Under the pieces are notes generated by a model. The model was not told the origin of the DNA, ran no database searches, and saw only the letters and a program-made list of their open reading frames with translations. Below, one piece after another: positions 1-7,308 of a stretch of 22,408 nt of DNA (position 1 is its first letter; every line of letters begins with the position of its first letter). Both the position numbers and the translations under genes were made by a program. The DNA is from Gemmatimonadota bacterium (GTDB lineage: Bacteria; Gemmatimonadota; Gemmatimonadetes; Gemmatimonadales; Gemmatimonadaceae), in NCBI GenBank assembly GCA_947475795.1, contig CANJOX010000008.1, positions 1 to 22,408 of the forward strand, written 5' to 3'.

Positions 1-1779
1 CGAGAGTTCACCGGAGATGGGGAACATGTCGTCGCCGTACTTCACGCTCTTGAGCACGCGGTTGGCGCCGAAGTACAGCGTGGCCGGATTGTGCTTCGAG
101 ATGATGTACGGCGTGTTCCAGTTCCACCGCAGCGCATAGGCCACCGAGTCGGTCCGCTGACGCGCCCGATAGGCTGCCATCTGCTTCTTCTGCGCGGCTG
201 TGGCGGGCTTGGTGGTATCGGGCCACACGGCGTAGATGGAGTCGTTCCACTGCAGGTAGCCACCGTCGCGCCACGTGGGCTTGCGGAGGCCCGTGCGCTC
301 ACCGGTCGCGAAGTTGAGGCGACCCATGCTGCCGCCCTGCGACTCCGAGTACATGATGTCGGTGTTCGTCTGATCCTGCTGCGTCACGAAACCGTCGCCA
401 CCACCCACGTTGTGCCACATGGCGTTGGTGACCGGCCCCTGCTTGCGTCGGCTCGGGCCACACCACGAGCCGTTGTCCTGCAAGCCGCCGCACACGCGGT
501 ACGGCACGCCCATGTCGGCCGAGATGTTGTAGAACTGGCCGATCGCGATGGAGTTCGGGAAGTGCCAGTTACCGCCACGGTCGTTCGACACACCCACGCC
601 ACCGTCATTGCCGGTGATGATGCGCTGCGGATCGTTGGGGTCGATCCACATGGCGTGATGGTCCACGTGAATGCCTTCGGTGGTGCTGCCGGCTGTCTTG
701 CCGCCGTCGCTCGAGTACTTCACCGGCGTGGACGACCAGTACACGCGGTTCGGATCCTTCGGATCGACACGCACCTGCGAGTAGTAGAACGGACGCGTGT
801 TCTCGGGGTTCATGTACGCCCACGTCTTCCCACCGTCTTCCGAGCGATACAAGCCGCTGGGGCGCTTCTGCGGGGCGACCTTGGCATCCTTCTTGAGATT
901 GGGCGCGGTGTCGGCCTCGACCATGGTGTACATCACGTCGGGGTTCGAGCGCGCGATGGCGATCTCGATGCGTCCCTTGGTGGTGGCCGGAAATCCACCG
1001 CCCTTCACTTCGGCGAACGTCTCGCCGCCGTCGGTGCTCTTCCAGAGCGCCGAACCCGTACCGCCCGACTTCAAGAAGTACGGTCCGCGCACGCGCTCGT
1101 AGCTCGAGGCCCACACGGTGTTCGCGTTGCGCGGATCGAGCTGCACGTCCACGAAGCCGGTCTTCTCGTCGATGAACTTCACCAGGCGCCAGTTCTTGCC
1201 GCCGTCCGTGGTCTTGTAGAGCCCGCGTTCCTTGTTCGGTCCCCAGGGATGACCAAGGGCCGCCACCCACACGGTGTTGGGATCGGTGGGGTGCACCTGA
1301 ATGCGACCAATGGAGCGCGTGTCGGCGAGGCCGAGGAACGTCCACGACTTGCCGCCGTCGGCCGACTTGTAGATGCCGCCACCGGGGGAGATGGAATTCC
1401 GCGAATTCGCTTCGCCCGTGCCCCAGTAGATCACGTTGGTGTCGGAGGGGGCGATCGCGAGATCACCACCCGATGACACGCGGGCCGTGTCCATGACGGC
1501 CTTGAAGGTGGTGCCGTTATTGGTGCTCTTCCACAGGCCGCCGCCGGCGGTGGACACGTAGAACGTCTTCGAGGGCGACGCGATGCCTTCGATATCGACG
1601 ATGCGCCCCATCATGTTGGCGGGACCGATGTTGCGCCACCGCAGGGCGTTGATGACGGCATCGTCGACGGAAGCCTTGGGCGGCACAGGCGTCTGGGCGG
1701 CCAGCGGACTGGCCATCAGGCCGGACAAGCCGGCACCGAGGGCAAGGACGCGAATATTTCGCATGGGCAAGGTGAGCAT
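1..1779 (-). CDS. Secreted BNR/VPS10 (sortilin-like) beta-propeller protein, C-terminus cut by window edge
   Basis: A continuous minus-strand frame of 593 codons runs from an ATG at 1779 to the left edge with no stop, so this is the N-terminal part of a longer protein. The first ~29 residues look like a Sec signal (basic start, then ALGAGLSGLMASPLAAQ). The body carries repeated Asp-box/BNR turns of the type S-x-D-G-G-x-x-W/F, for example YKSADGGKSW, YKTTDGGKNW, WKSTDGGETF and YRSEDGGKTW, spaced like blades of a beta-propeller. Such sortilin/VPS10-like or 'glycosyl hydrolase BNR' proteins are usually about 1000 residues. Members are secreted or periplasmic and mostly without a proven substrate. 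An in-frame ATG at 1764 is an alternative start, and neither ATG has a clear Shine-Dalgarno. A long plus-strand frame opposite this gene is its shadow. No catalytic function is claimed. Confidence 0.88.
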   Translation of the reverse strand, partial: MLTLPMRNIRVLALGAGLSGLMASPLAAQTPVPPKASVDDAVINALRWRNIGPANMMGRIVDIEGIASPSKTFYVSTAGGGLWKSTNNGTTFKAVMDTARVSSGGDLAIAPSDTNVIYWGTGEANSRNSISPGGGIYKSADGGKSWTFLGLADTRSIGRIQVHPTDPNTVWVAALGHPWGPNKERGLYKTTDGGKNWRLVKFIDEKTGFVDVQLDPRNANTVWASSYERVRGPYFLKSGGTGSALWKSTDGGETFAEVKGGGFPATTKGRIEIAIARSNPDVMYTMVEADTAPNLKKDAKVAPQKRPSGLYRSEDGGKTWAYMNPENTRPFYYSQVRVDPKDPNRVYWSSTPVKYSSDGGKTAGSTTEGIHVDHHAMWIDPNDPQRIITGNDGGVGVSNDRGGNWHFPNSIAIGQFYNISADMGVPYRVCGGLQDNGSWCGPSRRKQGPVTNAMWHNVGGGDGFVTQQDQTNTDIMYSESQGGSMGRLNFATGERTGLRKPTWRDGGYLQWNDSIYAVWPDTTKPATAAQKKQMAAYRARQRTDSVAYALRWNWNTPYIISKHNPATLYFGANRVLKSVKYGDDMFPISGELS

Positions 1780-1891
1780 AGGTGGACCGACTCGGCCCGA
1801 GGGAACGCGGGCGGGATCAACTATGAGCTACGCCGTGGCAACCCGCAATGTTGTCGCGACGGGGGCTGGCTCCGTGGGACGGGCGGCGGCG

Positions 1892-2063
1892 CACCGATCG
1901 GCTTATCCGTGTTGGTTCCGTGTGATCGGTGGTATCCGTGTTCTGGCAGTTTGCGGACTTGCCTGATCACGACCGGTGGCGCCGCGGACAGATCGCAAAC
2001 AGCCGGAACACGGATATACGGAATACACCGAAACAACACGGATCTGCTCCGGGTGTGCGACGA
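1892..2063. repeat. Long hairpin element, copy 1 (ATCCGTGTT modules)
   Basis: The left arm (1905-1955) has ATCCGTGTT at 1905-1913 and 1934-1942, start-to-start 29 bp. The right arm (1994-2043) has the complement AACACGGAT at 2007-2015 and 2035-2043, 28 bp apart. The arms pair over about 50 bp, roughly four fifths by eye, and extend inward through CTGGCAGTTTGCG against CGCAAACAGCCGG, leaving a 38-base loop. The whole unit recurs 256 bp downstream. Function is not known to me; a mobile REP/MITE-like element, a structured RNA or a protein-binding array are all possible. Confidence 0.85.
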
Positions 2064-2106
2064 AGCACGTCGATGACCCGACGGAACAGCATTTTTGATT
2101 GAACAA

Positions 2107-2134
2107 CGCAACAGCGACGCGTCGGTGCGTTGCG
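2107..2134. repeat. Small nested inverted repeat between the two hairpin elements
   Basis: CGCAAC (2107-2112) is the reverse complement of GTTGCG (2129-2134). The 16-base interior contains the perfect 10-base palindrome CGACGCGTCG (2115-2124). It lies in the spacer between the two large elements. There is no run of T after it, so it is not a typical intrinsic terminator. It could be incidental in GC-rich DNA. Confidence 0.4.
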
Positions 2135-2147
2135 ATGACCATCGACA

Positions 2148-2319
2148 CACCGATCGGCTTATCCGTGTTGGTTCCGTGCAATCGGTGTTATCCGTGTTCT
2201 GGCAGTTCTCGGTCTCGCCTCATCACGACCAGTGGTGTCGCGGACAGATCGCTAACAGCCGGAACACGGATATGCGGATTGCACGGTAACAACACGGATC
2301 TGCTCCGCGTGTGCGACGA
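2148..2319. repeat. Long hairpin element, copy 2 (ATCCGTGTT modules)
   Basis: This is a direct repeat of 1892-2063 at a constant offset of 256 bp. ATCCGTGTT lies at 2161-2169 and 2190-2198, and AACACGGAT at 2263-2271 and 2291-2299, with the same 29 and 28 bp spacings as copy 1. The outer arm pairs better than in copy 1, because both arms read CCGTGCAATC (right arm on the complementary strand), while copy 1 has mismatches there. The element ends only 29 bases before the start of the gene at 2349, so it could be part of that gene's leader or promoter region. Confidence 0.85.
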
Positions 2320-2348
2320 GTACTGTTCGGGAATACTTCAACGCGTCG

Positions 2349-2774
2349 ATGTCGGACGCCAATGGGTCATTCATGCGTCGCCTATCAGCAAGTACGTGGG
2401 CCATGTTGCTCCTGCTCGGCGTGTCCGCCGTGTCGGTCACGCAGCAATTGCGCGAGACCTTTTTCTACAGCAACGGTCGTGAAGCATTCGACTCCGAGCC
2501 CGTGCTGTCGTTGCCGGTTGCATTCGCCGACGGCTTACGCTCGATGCGATCGATTTCCAGCGATGATCGGGGCGAGAGCTATCCGGTACACCGTGTCCTT
2601 CCCGCACTCGGCGACGAGAGCCTGGCAGTGTATCCATTCCAATTCTGGACCTTTCTCCTGGTGCTCCTGCTGCCGCTCACTGGCCCGTGGATCGGCCTCG
2701 GTGTGTCGCTAATGGTGCTTGGCATCAAGGCGGCAACGGGCAGGTGGAACGTGGGGAGTCCCCTGAACAAGTAG
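2349..2774 (+). CDS. Small membrane protein of unknown function
   Basis: The frame encodes 141 residues. I do not recognise the family. Two hydrophobic stretches are visible: one near the N-terminus (about residues 17-31, with WAMLLLLGVSAVSV) and a longer one near the C-terminus (about residues 98-127, with FWTFLLVLLLPLTG). Between them is a ~65-residue polar segment, so a two-helix membrane protein with an extracytoplasmic middle is likely. The ATG at 2349 has no clear ribosome site. ATG at 2373, giving a shorter protein that begins MRRLSAS, is equally plausible and looks more like the start of a signal/anchor sequence. The gene begins just after hairpin element copy 2. Base composition looks less GC-rich than the flanking operons. 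It may be a lineage-specific accessory gene. Confidence 0.55.
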   Translation: MSDANGSFMRRLSASTWAMLLLLGVSAVSVTQQLRETFFYSNGREAFDSEPVLSLPVAFADGLRSMRSISSDDRGESYPVHRVLPALGDESLAVYPFQFWTFLLVLLLPLTGPWIGLGVSLMVLGIKAATGRWNVGSPLNK

Positions 2775-2918
2775 GTGGACAGGCTACGGTGCGTGGCATA
2801 TCATAGCCGTCAGGTTGCAGTCTGAACTGATGCATAAGGACTGGTAACACCTATTGTTTGTGCGCCCACGGCGTTTCGCTCGAGGTGGTCAGCTGTGCTC
2901 CTGGTGACGCGAAGCAAG

Positions 2919-3635
2919 ATGCCGCTCCCGGCTATTCGATTTCTGGCGGCAATCGGCTTAACGGCTGGGGCAGGGAGAGTCGCCTCCGGACAAGACTCAC
3001 TGCGCGTGATCGACGCGACTGGGCGAGGAATTCCCTATGCGTTGGTGCAGGTTGGTCGCGACGCGCCTGCAGTGAGCGATAGCGCGGGTTTGGTGCGCAT
3101 GCGCACGACGTATGGCAGCGCTCGCGTCAGCGCACGGCGCATCGGGTATGCTCCGTTCGACAGCGTTGCCTCGCGGGGTGCCGATGGTACGCTGTTTGTA
3201 CGATTGCTCAGCACCGGCAGCACGCTCGACACGATTCGTACCGTTGCCGAGTCTCGGACGCCGCTCGAGTTGACGGGCTTCTACGCCCGGGTGCGACGTG
3301 CGGCCTCCGGTTCGTATCGTGGTGAGTTCGTGACGCCGGAAGAATTGGAGCAGCGCCAAGCGGGCGTCCTCACGCAGCTGTTTTACGGACGCCAGTTTGT
3401 CACGGTCGGCCGTAGCCGTCCGGTCGTGCTGACCGGTCGCGGTGGTTGCCTGATGGAAGTGCTGGTCGATGGCCGTGCCCTGCGAGATCAATCGATTGAC
3501 GAGGTGCTCAGCGTGGCCGAAGTGATGGCGATGGAGATTTATCCTTCGACGGCGAACGCTCCCGCCGAGTTGATCCCGCTCACCAATCGTGGTTCATGCG
3601 GCCTGGTCGCCATCTGGACGGGACCGCGGCGATAA
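2919..3635 (+). CDS. Secreted carboxypeptidase-regulatory-like / truncated TonB-plug protein
   Basis: The product has 238 residues from the ATG at 2919; an upstream in-frame GTG at 2895 is less likely because it precedes a good signal peptide (MPLPAIRFLAAIGLTAG). After the signal comes a small beta-sandwich segment like a carboxypeptidase regulatory domain (RVIDATGRGIPYALVQVG, then a DSAGLVRM turn). The second half resembles a TonB-receptor plug: EFVTPEELEQRQAGVLTQLF, then GGCLMEVLVDG, then EVMAMEIYPS, ending GSCGLVAIWT. No beta-barrel follows, so it is not a receptor. One cysteine in GGC and one in GSC could form a disulfide. The stop shares bases with the next gene's start (TAATG at 3633-3637), implying coupled translation of two related secreted proteins. 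Substrate and partner are unknown. Confidence 0.78.
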   Translation: MPLPAIRFLAAIGLTAGAGRVASGQDSLRVIDATGRGIPYALVQVGRDAPAVSDSAGLVRMRTTYGSARVSARRIGYAPFDSVASRGADGTLFVRLLSTGSTLDTIRTVAESRTPLELTGFYARVRRAASGSYRGEFVTPEELEQRQAGVLTQLFYGRQFVTVGRSRPVVLTGRGGCLMEVLVDGRALRDQSIDEVLSVAEVMAMEIYPSTANAPAELIPLTNRGSCGLVAIWTGPRR

Positions 3636-5173
3636 TGGCGACCCGTGGATCCTCAGCATCGCGATCGATCCTGACATCAATTGCTGTCGTCGCGTTCGCC
3701 GTCACCGACGCGCGAAGCGTGCAGGCTCAGGAACTCTCAGGCACGTTGCGCTATGAGCGAGCCGGCGCCGGCGCCGCTGGCGTCTTGGTGGTCGCGCGAC
3801 GGGCCGCCGACGGGAACGTCATATCCCGTGTGGTCACATCACGGCTCGGACGGTACCGACTAGCCGTCGGCACCGATTCGGTCGAGGTGGTTGCCCTGCG
3901 AATCGGCATGGAGCCTTCAACATTGGCTCGCGTGCGCCTGCGTGCCGGTGAACAACGCGAACTCGATGCGGTACTCGCCGAGATCCCCATACGTCTCGCT
4001 GACGTGCGTACACGTGCGAACGCTAGATGTGAGATACGGCCCAGCGAAGGGTCAACCGTCGCACAGCTGTTTCTGCAAGCGCGCACGGCGCTGCTCTTAT
4101 CGCGGCTCCGGGCACAGGATGGAGCCGTCACGGCGCGCTATGAAGTGCGATCGGCACGCTCGAGTGCACGGGGACAGCCCATTGGAACGCCCGTGGTCAC
4201 GGTGGCCACCGACAGCGTGTTGCAGCCGTTTCGCAGCGTACCCGTCGATTCGCTGGCCACGATCGGATTCCGGACGATCGCTGCCGACGGCGCGATGACC
4301 TACCGCGCTCCCGACGCTGATGTGTTGACGTCGGATGCATTTCTGGCACATTACTGCCTGCAGCTGGTCGCGGAGTCGACAGAGCATCCGGCATGGATCG
4401 GCGTCGCCTTCCGTCCATCGCGCAACCGGCTGGACATCATTCAGACCCGAGGCGTCGTGTGGTTGGATCGCGCCTCGAGCGAACTTCGCCAAATCGACTT
4501 CGGGTACGTTGGGCTGGAGCCGTTGATTGCGCGGGCGAGCCCTGGCGGCACCATCGCCTACACCCGACTGGACGACGAGATCTGGTTCGTTCACGAATGG
4601 GGCATACGCATGCCCACGGTGGCGAGTGTGACCCGTCTCAGCCCGTTTGCCACTCAGAACAACGGCGCGCTCGACTACGTCACGGTCACCGGCACGCAAA
4701 CCGTCTCTGGTGCGGTGCTCGAGCTGCGACGAGGCAATGCGCTCCTCTTCTCGGCCGGCGCACGTGATTCGAGCGCTTCGCCATTGGGAATAGCAGACGA
4801 CGCGCTGCTACGTGCGGGAGTGGCGAACCGCGATGCATTGACTTGTGCAGACTCGGCGGGAACGCAGGCACTGGTCACCGGCGTCGTGCTCGACGCCAGC
4901 CAGCAACCGCGCGGTCGCGCGCTCGTGCGTGCCACGTGGGTTGATCAATTGCGATCGCCGGGCGGCGTATCCGTATGGCGAACAGAGGCACGAGAAGCGT
5001 TCGTGCACACCGACACGACGGGCCGATACCTACTCTGCGGCCTCCCGCGTGATCGGCCCATACGGATCACTGTCACCAAGGCAGGCGGCACGGAAGGAGA
5101 CGCCGGACGTTCAACCATTCGACTCCGACGCGAATCCACCACGGCCACGCTTGATTTTCCGACGCGGAAGTAG
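3635..5173 (+). CDS. Secreted protein with two carboxypeptidase-regulatory-like domains
   Basis: The product has 512 residues from the ATG at 3635, which overlaps the previous stop by one base (TAATG). The frame is open further upstream, but that would overlap the preceding gene by 40 bases and spoil the signal peptide. Residues ~1-32 form a signal (ILTSIAVVAFAVTDA, cleaved near VQAQ). A first regulatory-type beta-sandwich follows (LSGTLRYERAGAGAAGVLVV to about residue 120). A second lies near the C-terminus (VTGVVLDASQQPRGRALV, then TDTTGRYLLCGLPRD). The ~280-residue middle has no family I can name. Probably periplasmic or outer-membrane associated, acting with its upstream partner. Repeated acquisition of such domain pairs is typical of surface or uptake proteins, but no substrate can be inferred. 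Confidence 0.8.
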   Translation: MATRGSSASRSILTSIAVVAFAVTDARSVQAQELSGTLRYERAGAGAAGVLVVARRAADGNVISRVVTSRLGRYRLAVGTDSVEVVALRIGMEPSTLARVRLRAGEQRELDAVLAEIPIRLADVRTRANARCEIRPSEGSTVAQLFLQARTALLLSRLRAQDGAVTARYEVRSARSSARGQPIGTPVVTVATDSVLQPFRSVPVDSLATIGFRTIAADGAMTYRAPDADVLTSDAFLAHYCLQLVAESTEHPAWIGVAFRPSRNRLDIIQTRGVVWLDRASSELRQIDFGYVGLEPLIARASPGGTIAYTRLDDEIWFVHEWGIRMPTVASVTRLSPFATQNNGALDYVTVTGTQTVSGAVLELRRGNALLFSAGARDSSASPLGIADDALLRAGVANRDALTCADSAGTQALVTGVVLDASQQPRGRALVRATWVDQLRSPGGVSVWRTEAREAFVHTDTTGRYLLCGLPRDRPIRITVTKAGGTEGDAGRSTIRLRRESTTATLDFPTRK

Positions 5174-5229
5174 CCACGTAGCGAGCGATGGAAAGGTCCC
5201 CAGGCTGAAGGAGACCCGCGCGCGCCTTT

Positions 5230-5276
5230 GCTTATCCGTGTTGGTTCCGTGTGATCGGTGGTATCCGTGTTCTGGC
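5230..5276 (+). repeat. Orphan left arm of the hairpin element
   Basis: These 47 bases are identical to 1901-1947, the left arm of hairpin element copy 1, with ATCCGTGTT at 5234-5242 and 5263-5271 and the same 29 bp spacing. The right arm is absent: no AACACGGAT follows before the next gene at 5355. The remaining bases of the 5174-5354 gap show no gene, and no clear terminator for the gene ending at 5173. Exact identity over 47 bases across 3.3 kb argues for recent copying or gene conversion. Confidence 0.85.
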
Positions 5277-5354
5277 TGTTTTCAGTCGTGCAGGATCAGC
5301 GGCCGGAAGACGGTGAACCAAGGCGGCGCGATGGGGTAGGATCCGGCAACCACC

Positions 5355-6053
5355 ATGACGATGACACGGCACAGGCGACATCCCGTTGGCACCGCGCGCG
5401 AGCGCTACCGCATGCTCCTGCTGGCGGCAGCCTGCCTCGCATGTCCGCTCACCACGGCGGCAGCACAACCGAAGCCGAAGCCGAAGCCGATGCCACGCGC
5501 CGCCGCCCCGGTCCGCAGCGGCGCGTGGGCGCTCCCTGACGCCGAGTCGCTGATCAATCAGGCGATCGCGCGCATCGTGGCGCAGGACCGGCCCGCCGGC
5601 CTGCCGATTGCACAGTTCCACACGCGCCGCTTCGGTCGCGCGGCCACCAGCGATGCAGTCCGCGAGTTCAGTGGGCGATCGCTGGCCCCGCACGCCTTCG
5701 CGCCCGTGGACGGGTGGCCCGACGCGCCGGCGCTCGACGTGGAGCCGTGTCCGGCGGTCGGCGGCATCGGGTGCGCGAGTCCGTCGGCCATGTGGCTGGC
5801 GGTCACGCGCCTCGAGCGCGGCGAACGGCCACACGACCTCCTGCTCTGGTACACCACGCACGTCACAGTCGCCCCATTCACCGCAGGACAGCCGCCACAG
5901 ACGCAGCGCTACACCTTCTGCGAGCGGTGGCACTGGATGGGGAACCGCTGGCAGTACTACGGCTTCGTGCGGGTGGTCCCGCAGGAGGCCGTTACTCCGG
6001 CGCCTCGCGCGCCAGCTGCAGTTGTCGCCGCCCAAGCCAAATCGCGATCGTGA
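5355..6053 (+). CDS. Secreted hypothetical protein
   Basis: The frame encodes 232 residues with an arginine-rich N-terminus followed by a hydrophobic core (MLLLAAACLACPLTTAAAQ), which is a clear Sec signal; the mature protein would begin near the KPKPKPKP stretch. ATG codons at 5361 and 5412 are alternative starts, the latter directly before the signal core. I recognise no catalytic motif. The mature part is rich in Trp and Pro and has three cysteines that could be structural (CPAVGGIGC, and C in YTFCERWHW). Its last 62 bases overlap the 3' end of the convergent transporter gene (5992-6053), so the tail after VVPQEAV is low-complexity Ala/Pro and perhaps dispensable. The gene lies just after the orphan repeat arm. 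Confidence 0.62.
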   Translation: MTMTRHRRHPVGTARERYRMLLLAAACLACPLTTAAAQPKPKPKPMPRAAAPVRSGAWALPDAESLINQAIARIVAQDRPAGLPIAQFHTRRFGRAATSDAVREFSGRSLAPHAFAPVDGWPDAPALDVEPCPAVGGIGCASPSAMWLAVTRLERGERPHDLLLWYTTHVTVAPFTAGQPPQTQRYTFCERWHWMGNRWQYYGFVRVVPQEAVTPAPRAPAAVVAAQAKSRS

Positions 6054-7308
6054 GCCAGAGCGCGCTGAGCGGCGCGGCCAGCAGCGAGATCGTGCTCACG
6101 GCCATCCCGAGTGCGCTCAGCCCCGCATAACTCCACGCCCCGATCTGATCGCCACCCCGATACACGAAGGTGTCGATCAGATTCTTCGCTTTGTATTTGT
6201 CCTCCGGTGGCACCACGGTGAACAGGATCTCGCGCGCTGGCCGACCGAAGGCGTATTCCCCGGCGCGGCGCATCACCTGAAACACGACAAACACCGCGAG
6301 CGTCCCCCACAGGCCGAGCGCCGTGAACCCCACGAAGCTCAGCACGGGCATGATCGCCAGCGTGAGCCCCACGCCGGCCCAGCGGATCACACGCCCGGTG
6401 ACAAACAGCTGTGCGAGAATGGTGAGCGACTGCACCACGGTGTCGATGTTCGCGAGAAACGCCGTGCGTGCCTCCCGGTCGTCGTAGCGCGCGCCCACGA
6501 TCTCCGCCTGCTGGAAGTAGAGAATCGTCGAGCCGATGGTGAACATCAGCATGTACAGGCAAATCCCCAGCAAATACGGGGATCGTAGCACATGCGTGAT
6601 ACCGGCCAGCGACGACCCACCCACCGAGCGCTGCGCCGCATCGCGCTCGCGCGTTTCCCGACGGAAGCTGGGCGGAAACCCTCGCACGGTCTGCACCGCG
6701 CACTCGAGCAGCACCACCGACATCACCATCAGCACGGGAATGCCCACCAGTTCGGCGAAGCGCGCCGTCAGGAACGACCCCGCCAGCGCGCCAAGCGTGC
6801 CGCCCACACTGATGATGCCGAACAGCCGCTTGCTCTGCTCGGGTGAAAACGTATCGGCCATGAATCCCCAGAACACCGAGGGGATGAACAGGCTGTAAAT
6901 GCTGGTCAGAATCCAGAACGCGGGGCCGAGATACGGCTCGAGGACCGGCGGTCCGTACTTGATGAGTGCGGCAAACCCGAGTAGCAGTGCGATGAACACG
7001 CGATACACGATCGGGATGAACCGGCGCACCGGAAGGCGCGCCACGACCGTGCCGTACACCGGATTCATCACGAGCGTCGTGATCAGCGTCCCGGTGAACA
7101 GCCACGGCAACCCCGAGGTCCCCGCCGCCACACCCGCTTCGTCACGCACCGCGCGCAAAATGAAGTAGCTCGCCAGCGCGAAGAAGAAGTAGGTAGCCGC
7201 CAGCAGCGTCGACCGTTCTTCCCCCGGCTCCATCGTGCCGAGCCGGTCCACGATGCGTCGAAGCGGACCGACTCCGGCGGCACGTCCCGCTGCACTCCCG
7301 GATGCCAT
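5992..7308 (-). CDS. Multi-span transporter resembling the Tlc / NTP-NDP exchanger family (MFS-like)
   Basis: The product has 438 residues from the ATG at 7308, which shares one base with the stop of the upstream epimerase (TGATG at 7310-7306). The frame remains open 18 codons further upstream, but that would lie inside the upstream gene. About a dozen hydrophobic segments alternate with short basic loops. The stretch SVFWGFMADTFSPEQSKRLF followed by GGTLGALAGSF resembles bacterial proteins related to ATP/ADP translocases (PF03219), often annotated simply as MFS transporters in free-living bacteria. A nucleotide substrate is therefore not established. It is the last gene of a five-gene overlapping cluster and converges on the secreted protein at 5355, with a 62 bp overlap at the 3' ends. 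It probably moves the substrate or product of the cluster across the inner membrane. Confidence 0.75.
   Translation of the reverse strand: MASGSAAGRAAGVGPLRRIVDRLGTMEPGEERSTLLAATYFFFALASYFILRAVRDEAGVAAGTSGLPWLFTGTLITTLVMNPVYGTVVARLPVRRFIPIVYRVFIALLLGFAALIKYGPPVLEPYLGPAFWILTSIYSLFIPSVFWGFMADTFSPEQSKRLFGIISVGGTLGALAGSFLTARFAELVGIPVLMVMSVVLLECAVQTVRGFPPSFRRETRERDAAQRSVGGSSLAGITHVLRSPYLLGICLYMLMFTIGSTILYFQQAEIVGARYDDREARTAFLANIDTVVQSLTILAQLFVTGRVIRWAGVGLTLAIMPVLSFVGFTALGLWGTLAVFVVFQVMRRAGEYAFGRPAREILFTVVPPEDKYKAKNLIDTFVYRGGDQIGAWSYAGLSALGMAVSTISLLAAPLSALWLTIAIWLGRRQLQLAREAPE

Larger units (their letters stand above)
1780..2348. other. Non-coding, repeat-rich stretch between divergent genes
   Basis: This 569-base interval separates the minus-strand BNR gene from the plus-strand small membrane protein gene. 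I see no credible protein gene in it; the short open frames cross the repeats in several phases. It holds two direct copies of a ~172 bp hairpin-forming element (1892-2063 and 2148-2319). Between them is an 84-base spacer with a small nested inverted repeat (CGCAAC at 2107-2112 pairs with GTTGCG at 2129-2134, around the palindrome CGACGCGTCG at 2115-2124). Promoters for both flanking genes should lie here, but I could not identify convincing -35/-10 pairs. Confidence 0.7.

Noticed and set aside
91..1476. Long plus-strand open frame (461 codons)
   Set aside because: It is antisense to the BNR-protein frame, has the His/Arg/Val-rich composition of a GC-rich shadow and contains no recognisable domain.
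1905..2043. Regularly spaced ATCCGTGTT / AACACGGAT boxes as a CRISPR array
   Set aside because: The boxes are only 9 bp, occur in inverted pairs, the sequences between them are themselves conserved between copies, and there is no cas gene.
2086..2100. Intrinsic terminator with the T-run near 2090
   Set aside because: The short T run is not preceded by a GC-rich stem of the usual form; the nearby inverted repeat lies after it.
2095..2482. Small plus-strand open frames across hairpin element copy 2
   Set aside because: They run through the inverted repeat in different phases, lack ribosome sites and overlap the better supported frame at 2349.
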